A DNA stretch of 36,265 bases from Pseudomonadota bacterium (GTDB taxonomy: Bacteria; Pseudomonadota; Gammaproteobacteria; Burkholderiales; JABEVD01). Positions 1 through 6,208 of the stretch are shown piece by piece (position 1 is the first letter of the stretch; each line of letters opens with the position of its first letter). Under the pieces are notes generated by a model. The model did no database searches, was not told the origin of the DNA, and was given only the letters and a program-made list of their open reading frames with translations. Both the position numbers and the translations under genes were made by a program. The stretch lies in contig JAJZRS010000026.1 in NCBI GenBank assembly GCA_021802545.1, positions 1 through 36,265 on the forward strand. Reading direction: 5' to 3'.

Positions 1-59
1 CCGCCGTCCGCTTCTCGCAGGAATCCAATGATTTGCTCTTCCGTAAATCTCTTCTTCAT
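1..59 (-). CDS. IS3-family transposase OrfA, N-terminus only (runs off window)
   Basis: The minus strand encodes MKKRFTEEQIIGFLREADGG and then leaves the window. This is the conserved start of OrfA, the DNA-binding helix-turn-helix subunit of IS3-family transposases, which is normally followed by OrfB made by frameshifting. A GAAGGAG ribosome site lies just upstream at about 69-75. Only about 20 residues are visible, so whether the full element is intact cannot be judged. Confidence 0.8.
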   Translation of the reverse strand, partial: MKKRFTEEQIIGFLREADG

Positions 60-132
60 GTCCAATCTCCTTCATGGTTAAGATTGGACTCTAATTTCAA
101 CTGCTACTCAACATGGGGGGACGTCGCGTCCA
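1..132 (-). mobile_element. End of an IS3-family insertion sequence
   Basis: The orfA start is followed outward by about 70 bp of leader. The exact terminus is not certain: candidate TG-starting ends on the minus strand lie between about 107 and 132, just beyond a run of six G on the + strand. GTCCAATC (60-67) and GATTGGAC (82-89) form an inverted repeat around the orfA ribosome site. Such a hairpin can block translation when transcription reads in from outside, a known self-restraint device in insertion sequences. Confidence 0.6.
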
Positions 133-299
133 CCCGCTTCAATCATTGATGGAGGTATACGTAGAGTGAATCGACCAAGCGCTATTAAATGCTTCACGCC
201 ATAATCGTCTGGACCGTTTGTCGTCTTTGGCCGAAAATCGGCCATTGCTGCCGTTACATGGTCACTTGAATTACGTCAGGTTTGCGTTAGCAACCAGAC
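133..299. other. Gene-free stretch between IS end and attC
   Basis: No convincing coding region is seen. A small perfect hairpin, GGCCGA-AAA-TCGGCC, lies at 229-243 without a T-run. The stretch follows the cassette attC in the cassette's reading direction, so it may be the start of a second cassette cut off by the insertion sequence, but no second attC is visible. Confidence 0.4.
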
Positions 300-366
300 A
301 TGCAACGTCTGAATTCACCGGCCTGCGCGGCTTTTCGCGCAGGTCCGGTGGAATGAAGGGTTGGGC
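300..366 (-). repeat. attC-like integron recombination site
   Basis: Read on the minus strand it begins with R'' GCCCAAC (366-360, consensus RYYYAAC), then a 5-nt spacer, then L'' ATTCcACCGG. A GC stem with an AAAAGC loop follows, then L' CCGGTGAAT, a 6-nt spacer and R' GTTGCAT (306-300). L'' and L' pair perfectly except for one extra base, the extrahelical base expected of attC. The R' box is degenerate, which fits because its last six bases belong to whatever follows the cassette. The attC begins one triplet after the stop of the decarboxylase gene, as in typical cassettes. Confidence 0.8.
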
Positions 367-372
367 ATCACA

Positions 373-780
373 TTACGTCTCCGTGAGATCGCGTTCCGCG
401 AAGACCTCTTTGGCGGCAAACAATCCATTGAGAGCGGCGGGAAAGCCCGCGTAGACGGCCATTTGCATAATGATCTCCACCACTTCTTCGCGTGTGCAGC
501 CGACATTGAGTGCGCCGTGAATATGCACTTTCAATTGCGGCGCTGCATTACCGAGAGCAGTCAACGCTGCGACAACGCCGATTTCTCTCGCTTTGAGATC
601 AAGCTTCGGCCGAGAGTAGATATCGCCGAACGGGAACTCGATTAGGTACTTTGCGAAGTCGGGTGCAATGTCGGATAGGGAGGCGATTACGCGTTCGCCT
701 GCCTGACCATCGATTTCACGCAATTTTTCCCAACCACGGGAATAGCGGGATGACTCAAGAGAACTCTGGGGCTGGTTCAT
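373..780 (-). CDS. Carboxymuconolactone decarboxylase (CMD)-family protein
   Basis: 135 residues with the single CMD/PcaC fold: an RE pair near 65-66, [15 protein letters not shown] at about 85-99, and [10 protein letters not shown] at 111-120. The H88 region and the GCTREE motif are family hallmarks. The AhpD-type CxxC is absent, so it resembles PcaC-like lactone decarboxylases rather than peroxidase partners. The substrate cannot be told from sequence. It starts inside the merR stop (ATGA, 4-bp overlap), so translation is coupled. The stop codon lies next to the attC, typical of a cassette gene. Confidence 0.85.
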   Translation of the reverse strand: MNQPQSSLESSRYSRGWEKLREIDGQAGERVIASLSDIAPDFAKYLIEFPFGDIYSRPKLDLKAREIGVVAALTALGNAAPQLKVHIHGALNVGCTREEVVEIIMQMAVYAGFPAALNGLFAAKEVFAERDLTET

Positions 781-1187
781 TTGGCTGCCTTCTTAGTTGG
801 CGCCGGTTGCTTGGCAAGCATCTTTCGATAAGTAAGAATTTTGTCGTCAAGGACACTGGCGCATGTCGAAAGCTCTTCGATCTTGGTGACCAAACGCTCA
901 CGATGGAGCTTGAGCATCGTTAGCCGCGGTTGCAACGTCTTCTCGCCTTGCGAACGGAGGGCAGCGTATTGCTTGATCTCGGCAAGGGGCATTCCGGTGA
1001 GCTTCAGCCGGAGGACGAACTCAAGCCAAAGAACATCGTCCCCGTGATACTGCCGATGGCCGCTTGCAGTCCTCCCCGCTGGCTTTAGGATTCCCTCCGC
1101 CTCATAGAAGCGCAGAGTGTGCGGGGAAAGCCCACTACGGCGGGAAAGCTCTCCAATTGAGATGGCGTTGTTGGTCACGGTAGCCAT
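777..1187 (-). CDS. MerR-family transcriptional regulator
   Basis: 136 residues: an N-terminal winged HTH ([26 protein letters not shown], about 9-34), then a long coiled-coil dimerisation helix (about 80-125) and a lysine-rich tail. Only one cysteine is seen (in ELSTCASVL), so it lacks the usual metal-binding cysteine set and probably senses an organic or redox signal. It probably controls itself and the downstream CMD gene, because a MerR-type promoter (1186-1216) precedes it. The -10 overlaps the ATG at 1187, so translation may really start at the GTG at 1178 on a leaderless message. Confidence 0.88.
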   Translation of the reverse strand: MATVTNNAISIGELSRRSGLSPHTLRFYEAEGILKPAGRTASGHRQYHGDDVLWLEFVLRLKLTGMPLAEIKQYAALRSQGEKTLQPRLTMLKLHRERLVTKIEELSTCASVLDDKILTYRKMLAKQPAPTKKAAK

Positions 1188-1216
1188 GTTAGGAGTTAGA
1201 GTGTACTCGAAGTCAA
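1186..1216 (-). promoter_or_regulatory. MerR-type promoter with 19-bp spacer
   Basis: Minus strand: TTGACT (1216-1211), a 19-bp spacer and TAACAT (1191-1186). The spacer holds an imperfect dyad (GACTTCGAGT / ACTCTAACTC). An overlong 19-bp spacer containing a dyad is the hallmark of promoters activated by MerR proteins through DNA untwisting. The predicted start of transcription (about 1179) lies past the first ATG. Confidence 0.6.
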
Positions 1217-1256
1217 GAGAAACTTTCTGCCGAAGCCTGGGGTTGTGATGCCCAAC

Positions 1257-1368
1257 AGTTATTATACGGACAGGCCTGTCCGTATAGCATTAACCCTACA
1301 GTCTTATGTGACGCGCATATTTTCATTTGTTTTCCATGCGTTACAGAATTCCTGTCCGCATAATAACT
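1257..1368. repeat. Nested inverted repeats, including a perfect 24-bp palindrome
   Basis: TATACGGACAGG and its exact complement form a perfect 24-bp palindrome at 1263-1286. The longer 18-nt arm AGTTATTATACGGACAGG (1257-1274) also pairs, with one mismatch, with 1351-1368. The half-site CGGACAG therefore occurs three times. It lies at the upstream edge of the cassette. It could be a TetR-type operator, a recombinase binding array, or part of an atypical attI. No gene fixes the choice. Confidence 0.6.
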
Positions 1369-1448
1369 AACAACAAAGCCGGACGCAACCGACGCTCCAT
1401 CACGTCAGCTCTGGCGTATAAAACGGAAGAAATTTAGGTGGGGAAGGA

Positions 1449-1468
1449 AGGTCGGCTATGGCCGATCT
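1449..1468. terminator. Weak hairpin downstream of the TniQ operon
   Basis: AGGTCGGC-TATG-GCCGATCT forms an 8-bp stem with one G-U pair just after the stop of the second TniQ gene. On the minus strand it is followed by CTTCC, not a T-run, so if it ends transcription it is not a classic intrinsic terminator. Confidence 0.3.
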
Positions 1469-1481
1469 CCTGCCTCTCCAA

Positions 1482-2789
1482 TCACACCAAAGTTGCTTTT
1501 TCTTTTGGCGATGCTTCCTTTACCGTCGTCTTTCTTCGTTGAATCTGGGATTGAGCTCGCCGTATTTCCATTGCATCCAGCGCGTCAAGCATCCTGTCGC
1601 TGATTTTCCCAAAATAATATTCTAAACGCCTAAGTCTAATCCCATAATTCTCGCTCAACAATTTTATTGACTTACCTGAAACATATTCTTCGTAAGCCAG
1701 ATTCAGTTTTCGCCAAGAAATGCTTCCCAAGCCAATCAGACCGGCATTCATCAACTCCATGCCAACATGTCTTTTATTTGCTTGTAATTCCTTCGCAATA
1801 TTCAGTACATTCCCTTCGTGCTTTACATAAATTTGGAGCAATGCCTCACTATTCCAAAATGCCTGCCCAAATCGCAGCTTCTGACGAGGGACCACATCTG
1901 TACCTGGTAATATGGATATTTCATGCATTGCTTCGTCAGCTGACTCCCAGAGGAGTGCCGCCCCAAGAGCATATGCCGCAATCGAAAAAGGAGTAAGAGA
2001 TACGTTGATTCCGTCCACTGTGGAAATGTACTCCCCCTTCGATTTCCCTTCCATCTTTGGGAAATTTACAATCAGCCAATCAGCAGGAACCAGTTCCATA
2101 GCTAGGTCACTTAGGACCTTCCTTTTTCCAGTTTGAGCAAGTCTGAAACCAAGCCCCCTCGTTTTTTTGTTAAATAGGGCAATGATATTTTTACAGGCTA
2201 TCGGCCTATCTTGATCTAGAAGATCATTCATGATCTGTGCGTATCGCTTCAAAACAGCGTTTTCCAGAATGGTCTTTGAATATCCAACCTGGACCGACTC
2301 ATTTAAAAGACTACCTGGAAGGTGATCATATGCATCTGCTCGATAAATCCTATGTAGCAAACTGCCATGCTTCTGACACCAAGGGACGCTTTCGATTTGA
2401 TGGCTTCGACGCCAATATGAAAAGCCCCAGAAGGACTCATCCTCCCGCACACAATCCAAGCAGAGGTAGGCACACTTCGAGAATGTCTTGAATCCACGTA
2501 GCCGAAGTATTTCACTCTGATTGCTTGCCCCATGGCGAGTTGGATGATTTTCCAGAACTACTGCCCTAATCAGTGGGAGAAGTGAGTGGCTCCTGATGAA
2601 TTCTGGTAGAACAATCTGAACGGCCCGCGCCAACAATGCAATTGCCGGGACTGGCTTGCCATCTTCCGCGCAATAGGCACGCCTCAAGTGATTCAAGACC
2701 TCTTTGGATGAGTGAAGCCCATTCAGAATTCGCACCCTGCCCAGAATACCCTTGCAAAACTCATCAGGGAGCGGCGTTGGGATTATCAC
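1482..2789 (-). CDS. TniQ/TnsD-family transposition targeting protein (second copy)
   Basis: 435 residues. The TniQ zinc-finger block is clear: CLDC (C110, C113), YWRRSHQ at 125-131, then CQKH (C138, H141). The N-terminal LPDE (8-10) start is also typical. The C-terminal half is helical with possible HTH segments, as in TnsD-like proteins that bind target DNA. TniQ proteins link target recognition to the TnsC/TnsB transposase core of Tn7-, Tn5053- and CRISPR-associated transposons. It starts inside the stop of the HTH gene (ATGA overlap). Its base composition is more AT-rich than the core genes to the right. Confidence 0.85.
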   Translation of the reverse strand: MIIPTPLPDEFCKGILGRVRILNGLHSSKEVLNHLRRAYCAEDGKPVPAIALLARAVQIVLPEFIRSHSLLPLIRAVVLENHPTRHGASNQSEILRLRGFKTFSKCAYLCLDCVREDESFWGFSYWRRSHQIESVPWCQKHGSLLHRIYRADAYDHLPGSLLNESVQVGYSKTILENAVLKRYAQIMNDLLDQDRPIACKNIIALFNKKTRGLGFRLAQTGKRKVLSDLAMELVPADWLIVNFPKMEGKSKGEYISTVDGINVSLTPFSIAAYALGAALLWESADEAMHEISILPGTDVVPRQKLRFGQAFWNSEALLQIYVKHEGNVLNIAKELQANKRHVGMELMNAGLIGLGSISWRKLNLAYEEYVSGKSIKLLSENYGIRLRRLEYYFGKISDRMLDALDAMEIRRAQSQIQRRKTTVKEASPKEKATLV

Positions 2790-3157
2790 TTATTGATCCT
2801 GCGTGTTCGTTTAGCAGGAGGATTGGGTGTTGCACATAGGGGACCCAAACTTCGAATGATTCCCGCAAGGACTGCAGATTGGTTTGGTGTGCCATCCCAC
2901 ACATCCGCTAATGCCGCAACCAACTCTTCATTTTCCCTGACAAGCTCTGGAGAAACACCAGCAATACGTGAATACACATATTTACATATATCCATGTACA
3001 GCCGTGAAGGCCTCTTACTGGATTTTCCGGCAAGAATCCGACTGACCTGCGATTGGCTTGCGCCCAGGACATCTGCAATTTCTTCTTGCGAAATCCCAGC
3101 AGCTCTTGCGCGAGCAGCAACGACTGCGATATCGGGTATTGGCGATGGCTGTACCAT
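2786..3157 (-). CDS. HTH (XRE/Cro-like) regulator between two TniQ genes
   Basis: 123 residues. A helix-turn-helix at about 18-45 (AGISQEEIADVLGASQSQVSRILAGKS) is followed by an alpha-helical region and a basic tail (PAKRTRRINK). It is probably a repressor controlling its own operon, since a palindrome covers its promoter and start codon. XRE-type regulators next to tniQ are known in some Tn7-like and CRISPR-associated transposons, where they tune targeting genes. No Shine-Dalgarno is seen before the ATG, and the predicted transcription start is one base upstream of it, which suggests a leaderless message. Confidence 0.75.
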   Translation of the reverse strand: MVQPSPIPDIAVVAARARAAGISQEEIADVLGASQSQVSRILAGKSSKRPSRLYMDICKYVYSRIAGVSPELVRENEELVAALADVWDGTPNQSAVLAGIIRSLGPLCATPNPPAKRTRRINK

Positions 3158-3193
3158 GCATACAATTATGCAATTTTACATATCACATGGCAA
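3157..3193 (-). promoter_or_regulatory. Promoter and operator of the HTH-tniQ pair
   Basis: Minus strand: TTGCCA (3193-3188), a 17-bp spacer, CATAAT (3170-3165). The perfect inverted repeat TGCATA-CAAT-TATGCA (3157-3172) covers the -10, the predicted start (about 3158) and the first base of the ATG. The position is right for auto-repression by the HTH protein. Confidence 0.55.
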
Positions 3194-3237
3194 GACAGCC
3201 AGTATCACTGTACATACCTGCAAGGATTACCACTGCC

Positions 3238-4407
3238 TCAATCAAACAGCTTCTTTTGATCATTTCTGTGCGACAAAACAGGTATTTCCTCATCAAGCCA
3301 CTGACGGTCATTTTGAAGTAGCCACCTGGCAGAAAGTTGAGCGGTCCGGGTAAATCCAAGTCGCGTTGGACGTTCACACGACGACTTGTATTCAAGACAG
3401 GCTTGCCTGTGTATATGCCTCACCTCATCCAATCGACTCGAATTCTGTTCTTCATTAGTTGTCGCACCATGACCATTGCCAGGCTGATCCAACACATCCT
3501 GCCACTGACAACGCTGCTTGAATACCTTCCACGACCCAAACAGCCAATGAACGAGCATCAATCTTGAAAATGGCAACACCGGCCTATTATCCGCAATGCC
3601 GTATAAAAATTGGCGGGGAGATCGTACTCCCACATGATCCAGCAAGAAGTTGTACGCTCGCTCATTCAGCCCAAGTTCCCGCAAAAAGGTGCTTCTCTTG
3701 CAGATATCCTCTCGACGCGCCAAGAACCCCAATTCCATCAGGCTTGTCTTGAATACGCGATGAATAGCCATTGTAGATGCGGGCAACCCTGTATCATTTA
3801 GGGCCTCCTTAGCCAAAAGTGAAAATTCTGCATAGATGCCGAGATTATCAGTCTGTATCACGAATGCATCAGGGCTGATTTTATGAGTGACATTGTGTGG
3901 TAGAAGAAACTGCTCGTGCAATTCACGACGAGGTAAAGCGAATGACCGCAAATACTCCCCATGTTTCGAGCAACAGATTGTGCTCGTTATCTGGTGAGAA
4001 CGGTGCCAGTAGGCCACGCCATACGTAGCAACATCCTCTTTCATACATTCATGGCAGATCTTCCATTTCAGGCCCCTATCCCTGCCAAAGACCAAAGCGT
4101 CCAGGGAAAGTCTTCGTTTTCCTTCTCCAACCAAGGCGAGCTCACTATCCTCGACTTCACCCAACCGCCTTTGAATGGGTAGTATCGTCAGCGCAGAGAT
4201 AATCTCGGATACGCCACCATACGCACCATCCATGATTATAGAAAAATGGTGAAGATCTACTTTACAACCAATACTCGACAGAGCGTTCGGGTCCCCAAGT
4301 AGCCTCCTGACGATTTCAATCCCAGACATTCCATTCGATATGGCAATACGTGCCAGCAAACTATAGAGCGTTTCGTCGGGAAGTTGCATAGGTAGAGTCA
4401 TCTGCAT
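3238..4407 (-). CDS. TniQ/TnsD-family transposition targeting protein (first copy)
   Basis: 389 residues. It begins with the family-typical LPDETLYSLLARIA (9-22). The zinc-finger block is present: CHEC (C118, C121), YWHRSHQ at 133-139, and CCSKH (C145/C146, H149). It differs from the second TniQ in length and sequence, so the two are not a recent duplication. It is the gene nearest the predicted transposon end and reads inward from it. Two further ATGs (residues 3 and 7) could be the true start; an AAGGACG about 10 nt upstream favours one of the first two. No TnsA, TnsB or TnsC is in the window. Confidence 0.85.
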   Translation of the reverse strand: MQMTLPMQLPDETLYSLLARIAISNGMSGIEIVRRLLGDPNALSSIGCKVDLHHFSIIMDGAYGGVSEIISALTILPIQRRLGEVEDSELALVGEGKRRLSLDALVFGRDRGLKWKICHECMKEDVATYGVAYWHRSHQITSTICCSKHGEYLRSFALPRRELHEQFLLPHNVTHKISPDAFVIQTDNLGIYAEFSLLAKEALNDTGLPASTMAIHRVFKTSLMELGFLARREDICKRSTFLRELGLNERAYNFLLDHVGVRSPRQFLYGIADNRPVLPFSRLMLVHWLFGSWKVFKQRCQWQDVLDQPGNGHGATTNEEQNSSRLDEVRHIHRQACLEYKSSCERPTRLGFTRTAQLSARWLLQNDRQWLDEEIPVLSHRNDQKKLFD

Positions 4408-4496
4408 TGCCGTTCTGCGTCCTTACCAAATATGAGAGCAATTATTTTCAAAAATTAGGGAAAATGGACATCTGTCGATCTTCAGCTACTATTGGG

Positions 4497-4581
4497 GTTA
4501 CGGTATTATTATTTGCCGCCTTGTCAAAAGTTACGGTCTTATTCTGCGAGTTACGGTCTTATTCTCATGAAACAAACAACA
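4497..4581. mobile_element. Putative Tn7-like transposon end with three transposase-binding repeats
   Basis: GTTACGGTCTTATTCT occurs exactly at 4530-4545 and 4550-4565, and as GTTACGGTATTATTAT at 4497-4512 (spacings 33 and 20 bp). Read inward on the minus strand, the end would be TGTTGTTTG starting at 4581, giving the 5'-TGT/ACA-3' terminus used by Tn7-like elements. The repeats then read GAATAAGACCGTAACT, which resembles TnsB sites in layout (short, repeated, close to the tip). If 4581 is the end, the adjacent 5-bp duplication would be GGATG (4582-4586). The other end is outside the window. Confidence 0.6.
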
Positions 4582-4607
4582 GGATGCAAAATGAACTCTC
4601 CTGGATA

Positions 4608-4637
4608 TTGGCACTCTTAATCCTTGAGTGCTAGAAT
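4608..4637 (+). promoter_or_regulatory. rpoH promoter with overlapping CIRCE (HrcA) operator
   Basis: TTGGCACTC-N9-GAGTGCTAG at 4608-4634 matches the CIRCE consensus TTAGCACTC-N9-GAGTGCTAA with two differences that keep the dyad nearly intact. It covers a sigma-70 promoter: TTGGCA (4608-4613), an 18-bp spacer and TAGAAT (4632-4637). HrcA binding would block the promoter. The start should fall near 4644. AGGAGG (4646-4651) lies 7 nt before the rpoH ATG. Confidence 0.8.
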
Positions 4638-4658
4638 GATTTCTCAGGAGGACTCTAT

Positions 4659-5498
4659 ATGACCGAAGTATTACCGATGCAGCTAAGTAGCGGAAGCCTG
4701 CAAAGCTACATCCAGGCGGTCAATCGCCTGCCCTACCTTTCCCAGGAAGAGGAGCTCGATCTCTCCAGGAAACTGAAGCACGACAATGACCTGGAGGCAG
4801 CGCACAGGCTCGTCCTCTCCCATCTGCGCGTGGTCGTCTCAGTAGCCAGGGGCTACATGGGCTACGGCCTTCCCCAGGCCGACCTGATCCAGGAAGGCAA
4901 CATAGGCCTGATGAAGGCCGTGAAGCGCTTCAACCCGGAAAGAGGCGTCCGCCTCGTCTCCTTCGCGATCCACTGGATCAAGGCCGAGATCCACGAATTC
5001 ATCATCCGCAACTGGCGCCTGGTCAAGATCGCCACGACGAAATCGCAGCGCAAGCTCTTCTTCAACCTGAGAAGCCTCAAGGAGACGCACGGCTCCCTCA
5101 ACAAGGACGAAATCGGCATCATCGCCAAATCGCTCAACGTGAAGCCCGAGGAAGTGATGGAGATGGAAACGCGCCTGTCGGGCCGCGACATGCCGCTCGA
5201 ACCCGTCGGCGAGGAAAACGAGAGCATGGCGCCGATCGCCTATCTCGCTGACGAGCATGCCGAGCCCTTGAAGCTTCTCGAGGAGAAGCAGAAGGAGGAA
5301 CTGCTCGGAACGGGGCTTTCCGATGCGCTCACCGCCCTGGACGACAGGAGCCGCAGGATCATCGAAGCGCGCTGGCTGGGGGACGGAGAATCGGCGACAT
5401 TGCACGAGCTTGCGGCCGAATTCAACGTATCCGCAGAGCGCATCCGCCAGATCGAACAGAAAGCGATGCAGAGGATGCGGGCGAGCCTCGCCGCATGA
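4659..5498 (+). CDS. rpoH: RNA polymerase sigma-32 factor (heat-shock sigma)
   Basis: 279 residues, the usual RpoH length. Region 2 is intact ([21 protein letters not shown], about 76-96), and the RpoH-specific box QRKLFFNLR lies at 130-138. A region-4 HTH (TLHELAAEFNVSAERIRQIEQKAM) is near the C-terminus. It directs transcription of chaperone and protease genes after heat or protein-misfolding stress. It has a strong AGGAGG ribosome site and a CIRCE-controlled promoter, so HrcA and RpoH regulons are linked. It converges with fkbM with one base between the stops. The gene normally upstream has been separated from it by the mobile region. Confidence 0.97.
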   Translation: MTEVLPMQLSSGSLQSYIQAVNRLPYLSQEEELDLSRKLKHDNDLEAAHRLVLSHLRVVVSVARGYMGYGLPQADLIQEGNIGLMKAVKRFNPERGVRLVSFAIHWIKAEIHEFIIRNWRLVKIATTKSQRKLFFNLRSLKETHGSLNKDEIGIIAKSLNVKPEEVMEMETRLSGRDMPLEPVGEENESMAPIAYLADEHAEPLKLLEEKQKEELLGTGLSDALTALDDRSRRIIEARWLGDGESATLHELAAEFNVSAERIRQIEQKAMQRMRASLAA

Positions 5499-5499
5499 A

Positions 5500-6207
5500 T
5501 TACCTGCTGTAGCGGATTTTCCTGAAAGGCAGCCCCAGCCAGTATTTTCTGAACATTTCTAGGCGAGCCGCCATCGAGAAGCTGTAGCGCTCCCTCACAT
5601 ACCAGCTGTTCAGGCCTGTCCTCAGAATCAGGCGATATCCGTTCGAAACCATGTGGTTGTGCTTTTCATGGCTGACCACGTGGTCCTCGAGCAACACCAG
5701 CCTCGGCTTCCATCTTTTCAAGTCGAAACCCTTGAACATCTCCATTTCGTGCCCTTCGATGTCGATGGAGATGAAATCGAAACCGGGGGCGACCTTCTGC
5801 TCATCCAGAACAGAATCGAGCGTCCTGCAGTCAACCTCGACGATTTCCTGGCTGCTCGCCCCCAGCGCAATCGGGCTAGTGTTGAGCGTCGAATGCACCC
5901 CTGCGGAAATCAGGTTCAGCTTCTTTCCATGGTTCTCGGGGCTCGAGCATGCGCATTGCACGACTATCCCCCTGCGCTCGGATTTGAGCATTGCGCAATA
6001 GGCGGGGAGCGGCTCGAGCAGCAGGCCAGTCCAGCCAAGCTGTTCGAGGTGCCAGCTTTGCGAATCGACGGTCGGATGATTCGCCCCGACGTCGACATAG
6101 AATCCTTCTTTCCTGTTGCCGAAGAATTGCCGCACCAGCTGCTGCTCGACGGAAGGAGGATTGCTGAACCGGTGTACGCGCTTGTTTTCGAAATCGACAG
6201 GAATCAT
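5500..6207 (-). CDS. FkbM-family SAM-dependent methyltransferase
   Basis: 235 residues from the ATG at 6207, which is chosen because it lies one base after the stop of the GT39 gene; a longer in-frame reading would overlap that gene. The FkbM pattern is clear: FYVDVGANHPTVDSQSW (about 36-52, SAM-binding motif I), GWTGLLLEP (59-66), and FISIDIEGHEMEMFKGF (about 146-162). FkbM enzymes O-methylate sugars or other hydroxyls in secondary metabolites and surface glycans. As last gene of the glycan cluster it probably caps or decorates the sugar made there. Confidence 0.88.
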   Translation of the reverse strand: MIPVDFENKRVHRFSNPPSVEQQLVRQFFGNRKEGFYVDVGANHPTVDSQSWHLEQLGWTGLLLEPLPAYCAMLKSERRGIVVQCACSSPENHGKKLNLISAGVHSTLNTSPIALGASSQEIVEVDCRTLDSVLDEQKVAPGFDFISIDIEGHEMEMFKGFDLKRWKPRLVLLEDHVVSHEKHNHMVSNGYRLILRTGLNSWYVRERYSFSMAARLEMFRKYWLGLPFRKIRYSR

Positions 6208-6208
6208 T

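Larger units (their letters stand above)
306..1255 (-). mobile_element. Putative 950-bp integron gene cassette carrying merR-type regulator and CMD-family gene
   Basis: The unit starts (minus strand) with TTGGGCATCACA at 1255 and ends with the attC at 306. The 13-nt GTTGGGCATCACA at its start is the exact complement of TGTGATGCCCAAC at the attC (360-372 and 1244-1256 form a perfect inverted repeat). This is expected because R'' and the cassette's own leading edge form R' when the cassette is circular. Both genes point toward the attC. No integron integrase is visible in the window, and the sequence before the cassette is not an obvious attC. It may be a lone cassette inserted at a secondary site, or sit next to an atypical attI. 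Confidence 0.7.

Noticed and set aside
218-454. Small + strand open frame through the attC (RRSGGMKGWAS)
   Set aside because: It translates the attC hairpin itself; this type of false peptide is common across attC sites.
1250-1368. Second attC on the upstream side of the cassette
   Set aside because: GTTGGGC is present but no RYYYAAC box or bulged L'' arm could be placed; kept only as an unexplained inverted repeat.
2712-3353. 213-codon + strand frame
   Set aside because: It overlaps the TniQ, HTH and TniQ genes on the other strand and has low-complexity composition.
4407-4634. 75-codon + strand frame before rpoH
   Set aside because: It spans the transposon-end repeats and the rpoH promoter; no ribosome site or homology.
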